NCBI GenBank assembly: GCA_023419535.1
Contig: JAEZXX010000120.1
Span: forward strand, 1-54,016
Length of the DNA: 54,016 nucleotides
Reading direction: 5' to 3'
From: Pseudomonadota bacterium
GTDB taxonomy: Bacteria; Pseudomonadota; Alphaproteobacteria; Rhizobiales; Rhizobiaceae
In this document: positions 1 to 9,371 of the stretch, piece by piece
How positions within the stretch are numbered: the first letter of the stretch is position 1
Layout of the letters: each line of letters starts with the position of its first letter
Program-made: the position numbers and the translations under genes
Notes under the pieces: model-generated
What the model saw: only the letters and a program-made list of their open reading frames with translations
Database searches by the model: none
Told to the model about the DNA's origin: nothing

Positions 1-1013
1 TGCTCGGCCACGTGAAGGCCGGCATGAGCTACGTCCTTCTCGGCTCGCTCTTCCTCGTCTCCGGCATCTCCGGCTCGAAGGTCTCGGACATGGCGACGGT
101 CGCCCCGGCCCTCTTCCCGGAGATGAAACGGCGCGGGCACAAGCCCAAGGAGATGATCGCGCTTCTCTCCACGGGCGCGGCGATGGCCGACACGGTGCCG
201 CCCTCGATCGTCCTCATCGTGCTGGGCTCGGCCGCGGGCGTCTCCATCGCCGGTCTGTTCACCTCCGGCTTCATCATCGCGATGGTGCTGCTCGTGGTGC
301 TGGCGCTGCTCGCACGCTGGAAGGCGCGCCACGAGGTGATGGAGGGCATCCGCCGTGCGCCGATGAAGGCGATCGGCCGTGCCGCGGTCATCGCCGCGCC
401 CGCGCTGGTCCTGCCCTTCCTGATCCGCTCGGCCGTCGGCGGCGGCGTGGCTACGGCGACCGAGGTCTCCACGCTCGCCGTCCTCTACGCCATGGTCATC
501 GGCATGGTGCTCTACGGCGGCATCCGCCCGGCGAAGATCTACTCGATGCTGGTGGAGACCGCCGCGCTGTCGGGCGCAATCCTCATCATCCTCGGCACGG
601 CTGCCGCGATGGCCTGGGCGCTGACGCAGACCGGCTTCGCCAACCAGCTCGTCGCCATGGTCTCGGACCTGCCCGGCGGCTGGATGACCTTCATGCTGGT
701 CTCCATCGCCATCTTCCTGGTGCTTGGCTGCATCCTGGAGGGCCTGCCGGCGATCGTCCTGATGGCGCCGATCATGTTCCCGGTCGCCCGCTCGCTCGGC
801 ATCAACGACATCCACTATTCGATGGTGGTCGTAACGGCGATGAACATCGGCCTGATGGCCCCGCCGATCGGCGTCGGCTTCTACATCGCCTGCAAGATCG
901 GCAACGTCTCGCCGGACGAGGCGATGGGCGCCATCTGGCCCTATATCGGCGCCCTCTTCGTCGGGCTGCTGATCATCGCGGCCTTCCCCTTCTTCTCCAC
1001 CTTCGCGCTCTGA
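1..1013 (+). CDS. TRAP transporter large permease (DctM family), 5' truncated by the window edge
   Basis: This is the membrane-channel subunit of a tripartite ATP-independent periplasmic transporter, which uses an ion gradient to import carboxylates delivered by a periplasmic binding protein. The open frame runs into the window edge, so the first in-frame codon lies at base 3 and roughly the first quarter of a usual 425-residue protein is missing. What remains is almost wholly hydrophobic, with repeated transmembrane stretches, the motif SGISGSKVSDMATVAP, a PPSIVLI segment, and the closing stretch MAPPIGVGFYIACKIGNVSPDEA typical of DctM C-terminal halves (split here as one conserved block). 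The binding-protein gene follows 65 bases later on the same strand. The small permease DctQ is not visible and should lie upstream, or be fused to the missing N-terminus. Family assignment is firm; substrate is unknown. Confidence 0.93.
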   Translation, partial: LGHVKAGMSYVLLGSLFLVSGISGSKVSDMATVAPALFPEMKRRGHKPKEMIALLSTGAAMADTVPPSIVLIVLGSAAGVSIAGLFTSGFIIAMVLLVVLALLARWKARHEVMEGIRRAPMKAIGRAAVIAAPALVLPFLIRSAVGGGVATATEVSTLAVLYAMVIGMVLYGGIRPAKIYSMLVETAALSGAILIILGTAAAMAWALTQTGFANQLVAMVSDLPGGWMTFMLVSIAIFLVLGCILEGLPAIVLMAPIMFPVARSLGINDIHYSMVVVTAMNIGLMAPPIGVGFYIACKIGNVSPDEAMGAIWPYIGALFVGLLIIAAFPFFSTFAL

Positions 1014-1078
1014 CCGTTCGGGAGACGGCCGGCGCGCGGGACATGCAACGACAAGACCATCCGGGAGGACAAACGGAC

Positions 1079-2098
1079 ATGCTCATCACCCGCAGGCAAT
1101 TCGTCGTCGGCGCCGCCGCGACCGGCCTCGCCACCAGCTTCGCCATCCGCACGCGCCCCGCGCACGCGGCCGAGTTCACCTACAAGTTCGCCAACAACCA
1201 GGCGCTGACGCACCCGATGAACGTGCGCGCGCAGGAGGCGGCGGCGAAGATGCGCGAGGAATCGGACGGACGGTTCGAGCTGCAAATCTTCCCCTCCTCG
1301 CAGCTCGGCGCCGACACGGACATGCTGAGCCAAGTGCGCTCGGGCGGCGTCGAGTTCTTCTCGCTCTCGCCCCTGATCCTCTCGACGCTCGTGCCGAACG
1401 CCGCCGTCAGCGGCATCGGCTTCGCCTTCCCGAACTACGACGCGGTCTGGCCGGCCATGGACGGGGCGCTCGGCGCCTACGCCCGCGCGCAGATCGCCGA
1501 ACGCGGCCTGATCACCATGGACAAGATCTGGGACAACGGCTTCCGCCAGATCACCTCCTCGACCAAGCCGATCGCGACGCCGGCCGATCTCGAAGGCTTC
1601 AAGATCCGCGTGCCGGTCTCCCCGCTCTGGACCTCGATGTTCTCCGCCTTCGGCTCGGCGCCGACCTCGATCAACTTCGCCGAGACCTACGCCGCGCTCC
1701 AGACCGGCGTCGTCGACGGGCAGGAGAACCCGCTGGCGATCCTGACCACCCACAAGGTCTACGAGGTGCAGGACTACTGCTCGCTCACCAACCACATGTG
1801 GGACGGCTTCTGGATCCTCGGCAACCGCCGCGCCTGGGAGGGCCTGCCGGAGGACATCCAGGAGATCGTCGCCAACAACTTCAATGCCGCGGCGGACCTC
1901 GAGCGCGCCGACGTGATGCAGCTGAACGCCAATCTGCGCGGCGAGCTGGAAGGGCACGGCATGGAGTTCAACGAGCCCGACCCCGCGCTCTTCCAGGCCA
2001 AGCTGAACGAGGCCGGCTTCTACGCCGAGTGGAAGGGCCGCTTCGGCGACGAAGCCTGGGGCATCTTGGAAGAGGCCGTCGGTCGGGACCTCGGCTGA
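1079..2098 (+). CDS. TRAP transporter solute-binding protein (DctP family)
   Basis: This periplasmic receptor captures the substrate for the TRAP permease encoded just upstream. I chose the ATG at 1079 over the in-frame ATG at 1043 because a GGGAGGA ribosome site lies directly before it, and because the resulting N-terminus is a clear export signal: twin-arginine-like TRRQFVVGAAATG, a hydrophobic stretch and an AHA cleavage site. The mature part carries family landmarks: FPSSQLGADTDMLSQVRSG, then GFKIRVPVSPLW with the arginine that normally salt-bridges a substrate carboxylate, and NFAETYAALQTGVVDGQENP. Length, 339 residues, is normal. It is followed 14 bases later by an IclR regulator, which suggests substrate-controlled expression. 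The ligand cannot be read from the sequence beyond its being probably a carboxylate. Confidence 0.93.
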   Translation: MLITRRQFVVGAAATGLATSFAIRTRPAHAAEFTYKFANNQALTHPMNVRAQEAAAKMREESDGRFELQIFPSSQLGADTDMLSQVRSGGVEFFSLSPLILSTLVPNAAVSGIGFAFPNYDAVWPAMDGALGAYARAQIAERGLITMDKIWDNGFRQITSSTKPIATPADLEGFKIRVPVSPLWTSMFSAFGSAPTSINFAETYAALQTGVVDGQENPLAILTTHKVYEVQDYCSLTNHMWDGFWILGNRRAWEGLPEDIQEIVANNFNAAADLERADVMQLNANLRGELEGHGMEFNEPDPALFQAKLNEAGFYAEWKGRFGDEAWGILEEAVGRDLG

Positions 2099-2112
2099 AG
2101 GCCTGGAGCGAC

Positions 2113-3012
2113 ATGGGCGCGATGATGCGGATCGGGACCGACGACGTCGAGACGGAGCACGCTCCGTCCGCCGTCTCGGGCGCGCAGGCGGTCGACAGGG
2201 CGCTCGCGCTCCTGTCGCTCGTCGGGCGCGAGGCCGAGCGCGGCATCTCGCTCGCCGAAATCGTGGAGGCGAGCGGGCTCAACAAGCCCACCGCCCGGCG
2301 CCTCCTCATCGCGCTCATGCGCTCGCGCCTCGTCGAGCAGGCCGAGCCGAGCCGCCGCTACTTCCTGTCCGACGAGGTCTACGTGCTGGGGCTCCTCGCC
2401 GGGCGCCGGCACTCGCTCCTCGACATCGCGATGGAAAGCCTGCGGTCCCTCAGTGCCGCCACCGCCGACACCAGCTTCCTCTCCATGCGCCGCGACGCCT
2501 ACGCCGTCTGCCTGCACCGCGAGGAGGGCGCCTATCCCGTGCGCACCCATGCGCTGCAGGCGCGCGACCAGCATCCGCTCGGCGTCGGCGCGGGCTCGCT
2601 GGCGATCCTCGCCGCCCTGCCCGAAGCGGAGGCCGCCGACATCCTGGCGCGCAATGCGCCGATCCTCGCCGAGCGCTATCCCGCCTATGCGGGAGAGACG
2701 CTGCCGCGCGCCATCGAGCGCGCCCGCGCGGACGGTTACGCGCTCAATCCCGGCCTCGTCGTCTCCTCCTCCTGGGGGGTGGGGCTGCCGATCCTGTTTC
2801 CGGACGGGCGCGTCGCGGGGGCCCTTTCGATCGCGGCCATCGACAGCCGGCTCGGCCCGGCGCGCCAAAGCGAGGTCGCCGGCCTCATGCGCGCCGAGAT
2901 CCGCCGCATCGAGGGCAAGCTCGCCCGGCTCTTCGCGCGTGCCGAAAAAGGGCCGAAGGGCCCGCAGAAGATCACCCGAACCGCCATCGTCAGGGAGAAG
3001 ACCCATGTCTGA
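2113..3012 (+). CDS. IclR-family transcriptional regulator
   Basis: The 299-residue protein has the IclR layout: an N-terminal winged helix-turn-helix (SLAEIVEASGLNKPTARR followed by LLIALMRSRLVEQ) and a C-terminal GAF-like effector domain with the AYAVCLHREEG, HPLGVGAGSLAILAALP and PILFPDGRVAGALSIAA signatures. The ATG at 2113 is the first start inside the domain architecture; a longer open frame upstream in this register only overlaps the binding-protein gene. Its final 8 bases overlap the start of the thiolase gene, so the two are probably translationally coupled. IclR proteins in this position usually sense a pathway acid or CoA ester and control the adjacent catabolic operon; that role is inferred from context. 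Confidence 0.93.
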   Translation: MGAMMRIGTDDVETEHAPSAVSGAQAVDRALALLSLVGREAERGISLAEIVEASGLNKPTARRLLIALMRSRLVEQAEPSRRYFLSDEVYVLGLLAGRRHSLLDIAMESLRSLSAATADTSFLSMRRDAYAVCLHREEGAYPVRTHALQARDQHPLGVGAGSLAILAALPEAEAADILARNAPILAERYPAYAGETLPRAIERARADGYALNPGLVVSSSWGVGLPILFPDGRVAGALSIAAIDSRLGPARQSEVAGLMRAEIRRIEGKLARLFARAEKGPKGPQKITRTAIVREKTHV

Positions 3013-4174
3013 AGCGCAGATCGTCGGCTGGGCGCATTCGAAGTTCGGCAAGTCCGAGGCGGAGGGCACCCGCGAGCTCATGGCCGAAGTCGCCCTGCCC
3101 GCCCTCGAACATGCCGGGCTCCAGCCCGAGGACGTCGATGCGATGTTCGTCGGCGTCTACAACAACGGCTTCACGTCTCAGGACTTCCAGGGCGCGCTTG
3201 TCGGCATGGGCTCCGACGCCCTGTCGAAGACGCCCGCCATGCGCACCGAGAACGCCTGCGCCACCGGCTCGGCCGCCCTCTACTCCGCGATCGACTACGT
3301 CAATTCGGGCCGCGGGCGCGTCGCGCTCGTCGTCGGCGCCGAGAAGATGACCGGCGTCCCGACCGCGCGGGCCGGCGACATCCTGCTCTCGGCCTCCTAC
3401 CGCGAGGAGGAGGCCGACATCGACGGCGGCTTCGCCGGTCTCTTCGGCCGCATCGCGCAGGGCTATTTCCAGCGCTACGGCGACCGGTCGGAAGAACTCG
3501 CCATGATCGCGGCCAAGAACCACCACAACGGCCTGTCGAATCCCTACGCCCACATGCGCAAGGACTTCTCGGTCGAGTTCTGCAACACGGTCTCCGACAG
3601 GAACCCCTATGTCGCGGCACCGCTCCGGCGCACCGACTGCTCGCTGATCTCCGATGGCGCCGCCGCCCTGGTCGTTGCCAGTGCCGAAGTCGCCGCCGAG
3701 TTGAAGCGCGCCGTCGCGTTCCGCGCCCGCGCGCACCAGAACGACGTGCTCGCCCTGTCGAGGCGCGACCCGACCGAGTTCGACGGCGCGCGCCGCGCCT
3801 GGGCCCAGGCGATCGAAGCGTCCGGCCTGTCGCTCGACGACCTCGACTTCGTCGAGACGCACGACTGCTTCACCATCGCCGAGATGATCGAATACGAGGC
3901 AATGGGGCTGGCGGAGCGCGGCGAGGGCTGGAAGGTCGCGCGCGACGGCACGACGCAGAAGGGGGGCCGCCTGCCCGTGAACCCTTCCGGCGGCCTCAAG
4001 TCGAAGGGCCACCCGGTCGGCGCGACCGGCGTCTCCATGCACGTGATGGCGGCCATGCAGCTCTGCGGCGAGGCCGGCGAGATGCAGGTCGACGGGGCGA
4101 CCCGCGCGGGCGTCTTCAACATGGGCGGGGCGGCGGTCGCCAACTACGTCTCGATCCTGGAACGCGTGAAGTAG
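3005..4174 (+). CDS. Thiolase, SCP2/acetyl-CoA acetyltransferase-like
   Basis: A 389-residue thiolase-fold enzyme expected to cleave a 3-ketoacyl-CoA, or condense acyl-CoAs, in the cytoplasm. The nucleophile sits in TENACATGSAAL (Cys85). The HDCF motif typical of SCP2-type thiolases is present (ETHDCFTIAEM), as is the late GLKSKGHPVGATG loop with its catalytic histidine. The classical C-terminal CxG motif is absent, with NMGGAAVANY in its place, which also fits the SCP2-type branch. The ATG at 3005 overlaps the stop of the IclR gene by 8 bases, and the ligase gene starts 10 bases downstream. Together with the SDR at the end of the operon it could carry out the last two steps of a beta-oxidation-like route. 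Exact chain length or substrate is not evident. Confidence 0.9.
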   Translation: MSEAQIVGWAHSKFGKSEAEGTRELMAEVALPALEHAGLQPEDVDAMFVGVYNNGFTSQDFQGALVGMGSDALSKTPAMRTENACATGSAALYSAIDYVNSGRGRVALVVGAEKMTGVPTARAGDILLSASYREEEADIDGGFAGLFGRIAQGYFQRYGDRSEELAMIAAKNHHNGLSNPYAHMRKDFSVEFCNTVSDRNPYVAAPLRRTDCSLISDGAAALVVASAEVAAELKRAVAFRARAHQNDVLALSRRDPTEFDGARRAWAQAIEASGLSLDDLDFVETHDCFTIAEMIEYEAMGLAERGEGWKVARDGTTQKGGRLPVNPSGGLKSKGHPVGATGVSMHVMAAMQLCGEAGEMQVDGATRAGVFNMGGAAVANYVSILERVK

Positions 4175-4184
4175 GACGACCGGC

Positions 4185-5825
4185 ATGCACGCCTCCGAGC
4201 CACGGGGCGGGCTGACGCCCGTCTCCCGCCGCGTCATGAACCTCTCGCGCTTCATCACGCAGGCCGCCCGGCGCGAGCCGGACGCGCCGGCCTTCGTCTG
4301 GGGCGAGCGCCTATGGCGCTGGGCCGAGTTCGAGGCCCGTGTCGACGCCATGGCGAGCGCGCTTCGGGAGCGGTTCGGCGTCGCCAAGGGCGACCGCATC
4401 CTCGTCCAGTCGCAGAACTGCAACCAGATGTTCGAGGCGATGTTCGCCTGTTTTCGCGTCGGGGCCGTCTACGTGCCGACGAACTTCCGACAGACGCCCG
4501 ACGAGGTGGCGACGGCAGCCACGACGGCGCGCGCGAGCGGGCTCATCTGCAACGCGAGCTTCCCTGAGCACGCAGCGGCGGTGGCGGGCGCCCTCCCCGG
4601 CCTCGCCTTCACCATCGCCATCGGCGAAGCGGAGTTCGGCCCGTCCTACGACGCGCTGGTGGAGGAGTTCCACGGCCGCATCGCCGCACCCGAGCCCGTC
4701 GAGCACGACGACCCGGCCTGGTTCTTCTTCACCTCCGGCACCACGGGCCGGCCGAAGGCGTCGGTGCTGACGCACGGGCAGATGGCTTTCGTCGTCAACA
4801 ACCATCTCTGCGACCTAATGCCGGGCACGACGTCGGACGGCGCCTCGCTCGTCGTCGCGCCGCTCTCGCACGGCGCCGGCGTCAACCAGCTGGCGCAGGT
4901 GGCGCGGGGCGTGAAGACGATCCTCTTGCCCACCGAGCGCTTCGACATCGAGGCCGCCTTCGAGCTGATCGAGCGGTGGCGCGTCACCAACATCTTCACT
5001 GTGCCGACCATCCTGAAGATGCTGGTGGAGCACCCGGCCGCCCGGACCCGCGACCACTCCTCGCTGCGCCACGTCATCTACGCCGGAGCGCCCATGTACC
5101 GGGAGGACCAGAAGCGGGCGCTGAAGGTGCTCGGCCCCGTCATCGTCCAGTATTTCGGGCTGGGCGAAGTGACGGGCGCGATCACCGTCCTTCCGCCGGC
5201 GCTGCATTCGCCGGACGACCACGAGGGCGCTCGCATCGGCACCTGCGGCTTCGAGCGGACCGGCATGGAGGTGCAGATCCAGGACGATGCGGGCCGCGAG
5301 CTCGGCCCCCACGAGACCGGCGAGATCTGCGTCGTCGGCCCGGCGGTCTTCGCCGGCTACTACGACAACCCGGAAGCCAACGCGAAGGCCTTCCGCGACG
5401 GCTGGTTCCGCACGGGCGATCTCGGCCACCGCGACGAACAGGGCTTCGTCTACATCACCGGCCGCGCCTCCGACATGTACATCTCGGGCGGATCCAACGT
5501 CTATCCGCGCGAGATCGAGGAGAAGATCCTCACCCACGGCGCGGTCAGCGAGGTCGCCGTCCTCGGCGTTCCCGATCCCGTCTGGGGCGAGGTCGGCGTC
5601 GCCGTCTGCGTCGCGCGCGAGGGGATGGCGCCGAGCGAGGTCGACATCCTCGCCTTCCTCGACGGCAAGGTGAGCCGCTACAAGTGCCCCAAGCGCGTCC
5701 TCTTCTGGGAGGCGCTGCCGAAATCGGCCTACGGCAAGACACCCAAGAAGATGGTTCGCGAGGAGCTGGAGCGGCGCGGCGAACTGACCGGCTCGCCCAC
5801 CGAAGCCCTGAAGCGGGCCGGCTGA
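4185..5825 (+). CDS. Acyl-CoA synthetase / AMP-dependent ligase
   Basis: This ANL-superfamily ligase activates a carboxylic acid to its CoA thioester through an acyl-adenylate. Visible motifs, in order, are the P-loop FFFTSGTTGRPKASVLTH (about residues 183-200), the YFGLGEVTG segment of the adenylate-binding core, GWFRTGDLGHRDEQGF in the hinge region, and the C-terminal catalytic lysine context PKSAYGKTPKKM. At 546 residues it has the size of medium-chain and aryl acid ligases. The start at 4185 follows a short AGGAC-like site; an in-frame ATG at 4236 (MNLSRF) is a credible alternative and would remove 17 residues. Its stop overlaps the ATG of the following PPC gene (TGATG), showing translational coupling. 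Substrate presumably is the acid imported by the TRAP system. Confidence 0.92.
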   Translation: MHASEPRGGLTPVSRRVMNLSRFITQAARREPDAPAFVWGERLWRWAEFEARVDAMASALRERFGVAKGDRILVQSQNCNQMFEAMFACFRVGAVYVPTNFRQTPDEVATAATTARASGLICNASFPEHAAAVAGALPGLAFTIAIGEAEFGPSYDALVEEFHGRIAAPEPVEHDDPAWFFFTSGTTGRPKASVLTHGQMAFVVNNHLCDLMPGTTSDGASLVVAPLSHGAGVNQLAQVARGVKTILLPTERFDIEAAFELIERWRVTNIFTVPTILKMLVEHPAARTRDHSSLRHVIYAGAPMYREDQKRALKVLGPVIVQYFGLGEVTGAITVLPPALHSPDDHEGARIGTCGFERTGMEVQIQDDAGRELGPHETGEICVVGPAVFAGYYDNPEANAKAFRDGWFRTGDLGHRDEQGFVYITGRASDMYISGGSNVYPREIEEKILTHGAVSEVAVLGVPDPVWGEVGVAVCVAREGMAPSEVDILAFLDGKVSRYKCPKRVLFWEALPKSAYGKTPKKMVREELERRGELTGSPTEALKRAG

Positions 5826-6666
5826 TGCTGCGCGAGCTGCGCCATCCCGGCCCGGCGGCGGCCGAGCGGACGGTCGCCGCCCCGGTGCGCCTTCTGCCGA
5901 TCGAGGGCACGCTGCGCCCCGGCCACGACGTTCTGTCGGAGGTCGCCCGCCTTTTCGACGAGGCGGGTTCGGCGGGAGGCGTCCTCACCCTCTCCGGCGG
6001 CCGCTGCCGACCCTATCGCTACGTGATCCCGGCGCCGAGCACCGACGGCGTCCACGCCGCCTGGTACAGCCCAACCTACGCCGCGCCGGACGGCGCCGAC
6101 ATCGTCGACGCGGTGGCGATCGTCGGGCGCGAGGACGGCCGGCCGTTCCTGCACTGCCACGGTCGCTGGCGCCCCGGCGAGGGCCTCCCGGAGGCGGGAC
6201 ACATGCTCGCCTCCGACAGCACGGTCGAGACGCCCATCGCGGTGCGCGGGCTCGCCGCCTTCGGCGCCGTCTTCGAGCGTCTGGCCGACGCCGAGACGGC
6301 CTTCTCTCTGTTCACGCCCGTCGGCGACGACGCGCCGTCGCGTCCGAACGGCCTGCTCCTGCGCCTCCGCCCCGGGCAGGACGTCGTCCGCGCCGTCGAG
6401 ACGGCGTGCCGCGAGGCCGGGATCGCGGACGCCCGCATCCACGGCATCGGCAGCGTCGACGGGGTGCGCTTTGCCGGCGGCGGCCGCGTCGACTGCGCCG
6501 CGACGGAGATTTTCCTCTCCGGCGGCCGGCTTTCGAACGGCCGCGCGCATCTGCCGGCCGTCGTCGTCGATATCGAGGGCGCGGTCGCGGAGGGGATCTT
6601 CGAGCCGGGCGACAACCCGGTCGGCGTCACCTTCGAGATCGTCGTGGAGGAGGTGGGAGGACAGAC

Positions 6667-6670
<4 letters not shown>
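5825..6670 (+). CDS. Tandem PPC (DUF296) domain protein
   Basis: A 281-residue protein that I read as two PPC (plants and prokaryotes conserved, DUF296) domains. The first, about residues 25-170, contains LFDEAGSAGGVLTLSGG and then HCHGRWRPGEGLPEAGHML, the histidine-rich metal-site region of the family. The second, about residues 180-278, opens with LLLRLRPGQDVVRAVETAC, runs through IHGIGSVDGVRF and TEIFLSGGRL, but in the matching metal region has HLPAVVVDIEGAVAEG, so most of the histidines are lost. Stand-alone bacterial PPC proteins are often labelled DNA-binding, but their molecular role is poorly known. The start overlaps the ligase stop, and the stop overlaps the SDR start by 4 bases, so it is an integral member of the catabolic operon. 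Function in the pathway is unassigned. Confidence 0.72.
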
Positions 6671-7407
<737 letters not shown>

Positions 7408-7420
7408 GGATCCGCCGCGC

Positions 7421-8128
7421 TCACCACTCGATCGGCGACCCGTCATAGGCGAAGAACCCGCCGCTCTGCCCGGGCGTCAATCGATCGAGGACGGACAGGA
7501 GCCGGCGCGCGCTGTCCTCCGGCGCCAGCCGCTCGCGCCTGGCGGCGAAGGCCTCGGAGAAGCGCGTCGCCACCGTCCCGGGATGGAGCGCGGCGACCAC
7601 CGCCTCGGGCCGCGTGCGGGCGATCTCGATCGCGCTCGTGCGCACGATCTGGTTCAGCGCCGCCTTGGAGGCCCGGTAGGAGATCCAGCCCCCGAGCCGA
7701 TTGTCGCCGATCGACCCGACGCGGGCCGAGAGAAGCCCGACGATCGATCGCCGGCCGCGCGCAAGACGCGGCGTGAAGTGCTTGAGAACGAGAGCCGGGC
7801 CGACGGCGTTCACCGCGAACTGCGCGGCCATGGCCGCGGGGTCGATGGCGCGGATGGTCTTCTCCGGCTGGCCGTCGCCCGAAGACAGGGCCCCGGTGGC
7901 GACGACGAGAAGGTCGAGGACCGTCTGTCCGAGCGCGTCGGCCGCGGCGGCGATGCTCGCTTCGTCCGCCAGATCGAGACCCGTGCCACGCGACAGGCCG
8001 GTCACCGCGCCGCAGCGCGGATCGACGGCGATGTGGTCCACGAAGGCGCGTCCGATCCCGCCGCTCGCCCCGACGACGAGGGCGCGATAGGGCGCGCAGA
8101 GGGAAGGCATCAGCTCCGTCATGTCCAC
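7421..8128 (-). CDS. C-factor-like SDR oxidoreductase
   Basis: A 235-residue SDR with the Rossmann motif VVGASGGIG near the N-terminus, an LLVVATGAL segment where classical SDRs have NNAG, and the active-site pair in ISYRASKAALN. The pattern, including the variant N-A-G region and the C-terminal GFFAYDGSPIEW, resembles the CsgA/C-factor-like branch of bacterial SDRs whose substrates are mostly unknown. Start could be the ATG at 8128 or, six bases in, at 8122. It is convergent with the SDR that closes the upstream operon, with only 13 bases between the two stops, so it belongs to a separate minus-strand unit. No function beyond NAD(P)-dependent oxidoreduction can be supported. Confidence 0.85.
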   Translation of the reverse strand: MDMTELMPSLCAPYRALVVGASGGIGRAFVDHIAVDPRCGAVTGLSRGTGLDLADEASIAAAADALGQTVLDLLVVATGALSSGDGQPEKTIRAIDPAAMAAQFAVNAVGPALVLKHFTPRLARGRRSIVGLLSARVGSIGDNRLGGWISYRASKAALNQIVRTSAIEIARTRPEAVVAALHPGTVATRFSEAFAARRERLAPEDSARRLLSVLDRLTPGQSGGFFAYDGSPIEW

Positions 8129-8178
8129 ACCTCGTCCTCCCGGCGAGAGACGATAGGGCGCAGGGCGCGGCGGGAAAC

Positions 8179-8195
8179 GGCGGGGACGCCCCGCC
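8179..8195 (-). terminator. GC-rich hairpin downstream of the TerB-like gene
   Basis: GGCGGGG (8179-8185) and CCCCGCC (8189-8195) form a perfect 7-bp stem with a 3-base loop, 6 bases past the stop of the TerB-like gene on the minus strand. There is no T-tract, so intrinsic termination is plausible but unproven. Confidence 0.4.
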
Positions 8196-8200
8196 GCCCG

Positions 8201-8713
8201 TCAGCGCTCGAGGATCTTGCGCATCCGCACCAGGGAGCCCGCCTGCAGCTCGCTGGCCTCGCCATAGGCGTTGGCGACCTCGGCCAGCATCTCGACGAGA
8301 TCGGCCCGCTCCTGCCCGTTCAGCTTCGAGCGCAGTAGGGGCCCGAGCTCCTCGGCGAAGACCGAGAAGAAGGCGCGCTCGCGCGTGTAGCCGAAGGCGC
8401 GCCGGAACATCCGCTCGGGGTCCTCCACCTGCATCCGGTCGCGCATGTTGGTGTGGATCGCCTGCCGCTCGGCCGCGGTGATGGGCGAGCCGGTGCGCAC
8501 GAGCTGGATCATCAGGATGGTCGCCGCCAGACGCGGATCGCGCACCCGCGACAGCGGCGAGCCGATCAGCCGCTCAAGGCCGTTCTTGGCGCGGTGCTGA
8601 AGCATCTTGGTGTCGCGGTCGAGCTCGCGGACCTCGCGCACCGCGTATCGCGCACGGATGACGAAATAGAGGATGGCGGCAAGAATCGCGCCGAAGGCGA
8701 TCAAGAGATGCAT
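8201..8713 (-). CDS. Membrane-anchored TerB-like hypothetical protein
   Basis: This 170-residue protein begins with one strong hydrophobic helix (MHLLIAFGAILAAILYFVI) followed by a basic, charged linker and a helical domain of about 110 residues. The stretch AATILMIQLVRTGSPITAAE and the following regularly spaced acidic and amphipathic helices resemble the TerB/DjlA-type helical domain, though key metal residues cannot be judged by eye. The start at 8713 is chosen because it places the membrane anchor at the very N-terminus; the frame stays open further upstream but without recognisable content. It probably sits in the inner membrane with the helical domain in the cytoplasm. Function unknown. 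Confidence 0.7.
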   Translation of the reverse strand: MHLLIAFGAILAAILYFVIRARYAVREVRELDRDTKMLQHRAKNGLERLIGSPLSRVRDPRLAATILMIQLVRTGSPITAAERQAIHTNMRDRMQVEDPERMFRRAFGYTRERAFFSVFAEELGPLLRSKLNGQERADLVEMLAEVANAYGEASELQAGSLVRMRKILER

Positions 8714-8903
8714 GCGGCAGACGAGCCTCGTCCTGACCGGGAGCGTTCCATGCCTATGGCGAAGATCGGCCCGGCGCACAACCCTTGCGGTTCCGCCGCC
8801 CTGCGGCATCGACCTGAAATCGGAATCGATCCTCGGACAGCCCGATGAGTCGATCCAAAGAGATTGAGCGATCTTCGTGCGTCCCAATGGACGATACGGC
8901 GCT

Positions 8904-9065
8904 CTAGCGAGGGCTCTGCGGCCGTCGCGCGGCCTTCGCCTCCCGTCGGCATCGCTCCGAGCAGTAGAGAACCTCGTCCCACGTCTTCGCCCAGGCCTTG
9001 CGCCACACCATCGGCCGCCCGCAGTGCCGGCACGTCTTCGACGGCAGATCCGATTTGCGGCGCAT
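8904..9065 (-). CDS. DUF2256 small zinc-ribbon protein
   Basis: A 53-residue protein containing the full DUF2256 signature: KTCRHCGRPMVWRKAW, a central WDEV segment and YCSERCR, giving a CxxC...CxxxC arrangement likely to bind one zinc ion. The ATG at 9065 gives the usual short N-terminus (MRRKSDLPSK); the frame remains open upstream without homology-like content. Members are typically 40-60 residues and often sit next to DNA-repair or photolyase genes; no such neighbour is present here. Role unknown. Confidence 0.8.
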   Translation of the reverse strand: MRRKSDLPSKTCRHCGRPMVWRKAWAKTWDEVLYCSERCRREAKAARRPQSPR

Positions 9066-9371
9066 CGGCCCGCCCCGCGAGTTCGCGCCGGATCGTCGAT
9101 CCGCGCCTGCGCGGGACGAACGGGCAAGCCGATCCGGTCGTTCCCGAATGGAAGGGGGACGCGCGGTCCCGCCCGCGCTCGATTCCAACGGAAGAGAATG
9201 ATGAAGGTCTGGCGCTTCGAAGCGCCACGTTCGGGACCGTTCCCTAAGCCAGATCGCTCATGTTTCCTGCACTTCAGCATTCCTTGCTTGTCGTAGAGGC
9301 ACTTGACGAAAAGAAACGTTTCGAGGTCAATAACCCAATGTTATCGTCAATTGCCGGGGGAGGTGTTCGAT
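9066..9371. other. Gene-free stretch with palindromes
   Basis: No convincing gene was found. It marks the change from GC-rich DNA to an AT-richer patch. A perfect 16-base palindrome GGCGCTTCGAAGCGCC lies at 9211-9226 and a 10-base one, GAAACGTTTC, at 9313-9322. A GGGGGAGG ribosome-binding site near 9356-9363 serves the interrupted gene that follows. Confidence 0.5.

Noticed and set aside
1043..1078. Earlier ATG for the TRAP binding protein
   Set aside because: It would put 12 polar residues before a clear export signal, and the good ribosome site belongs to the ATG at 1079.
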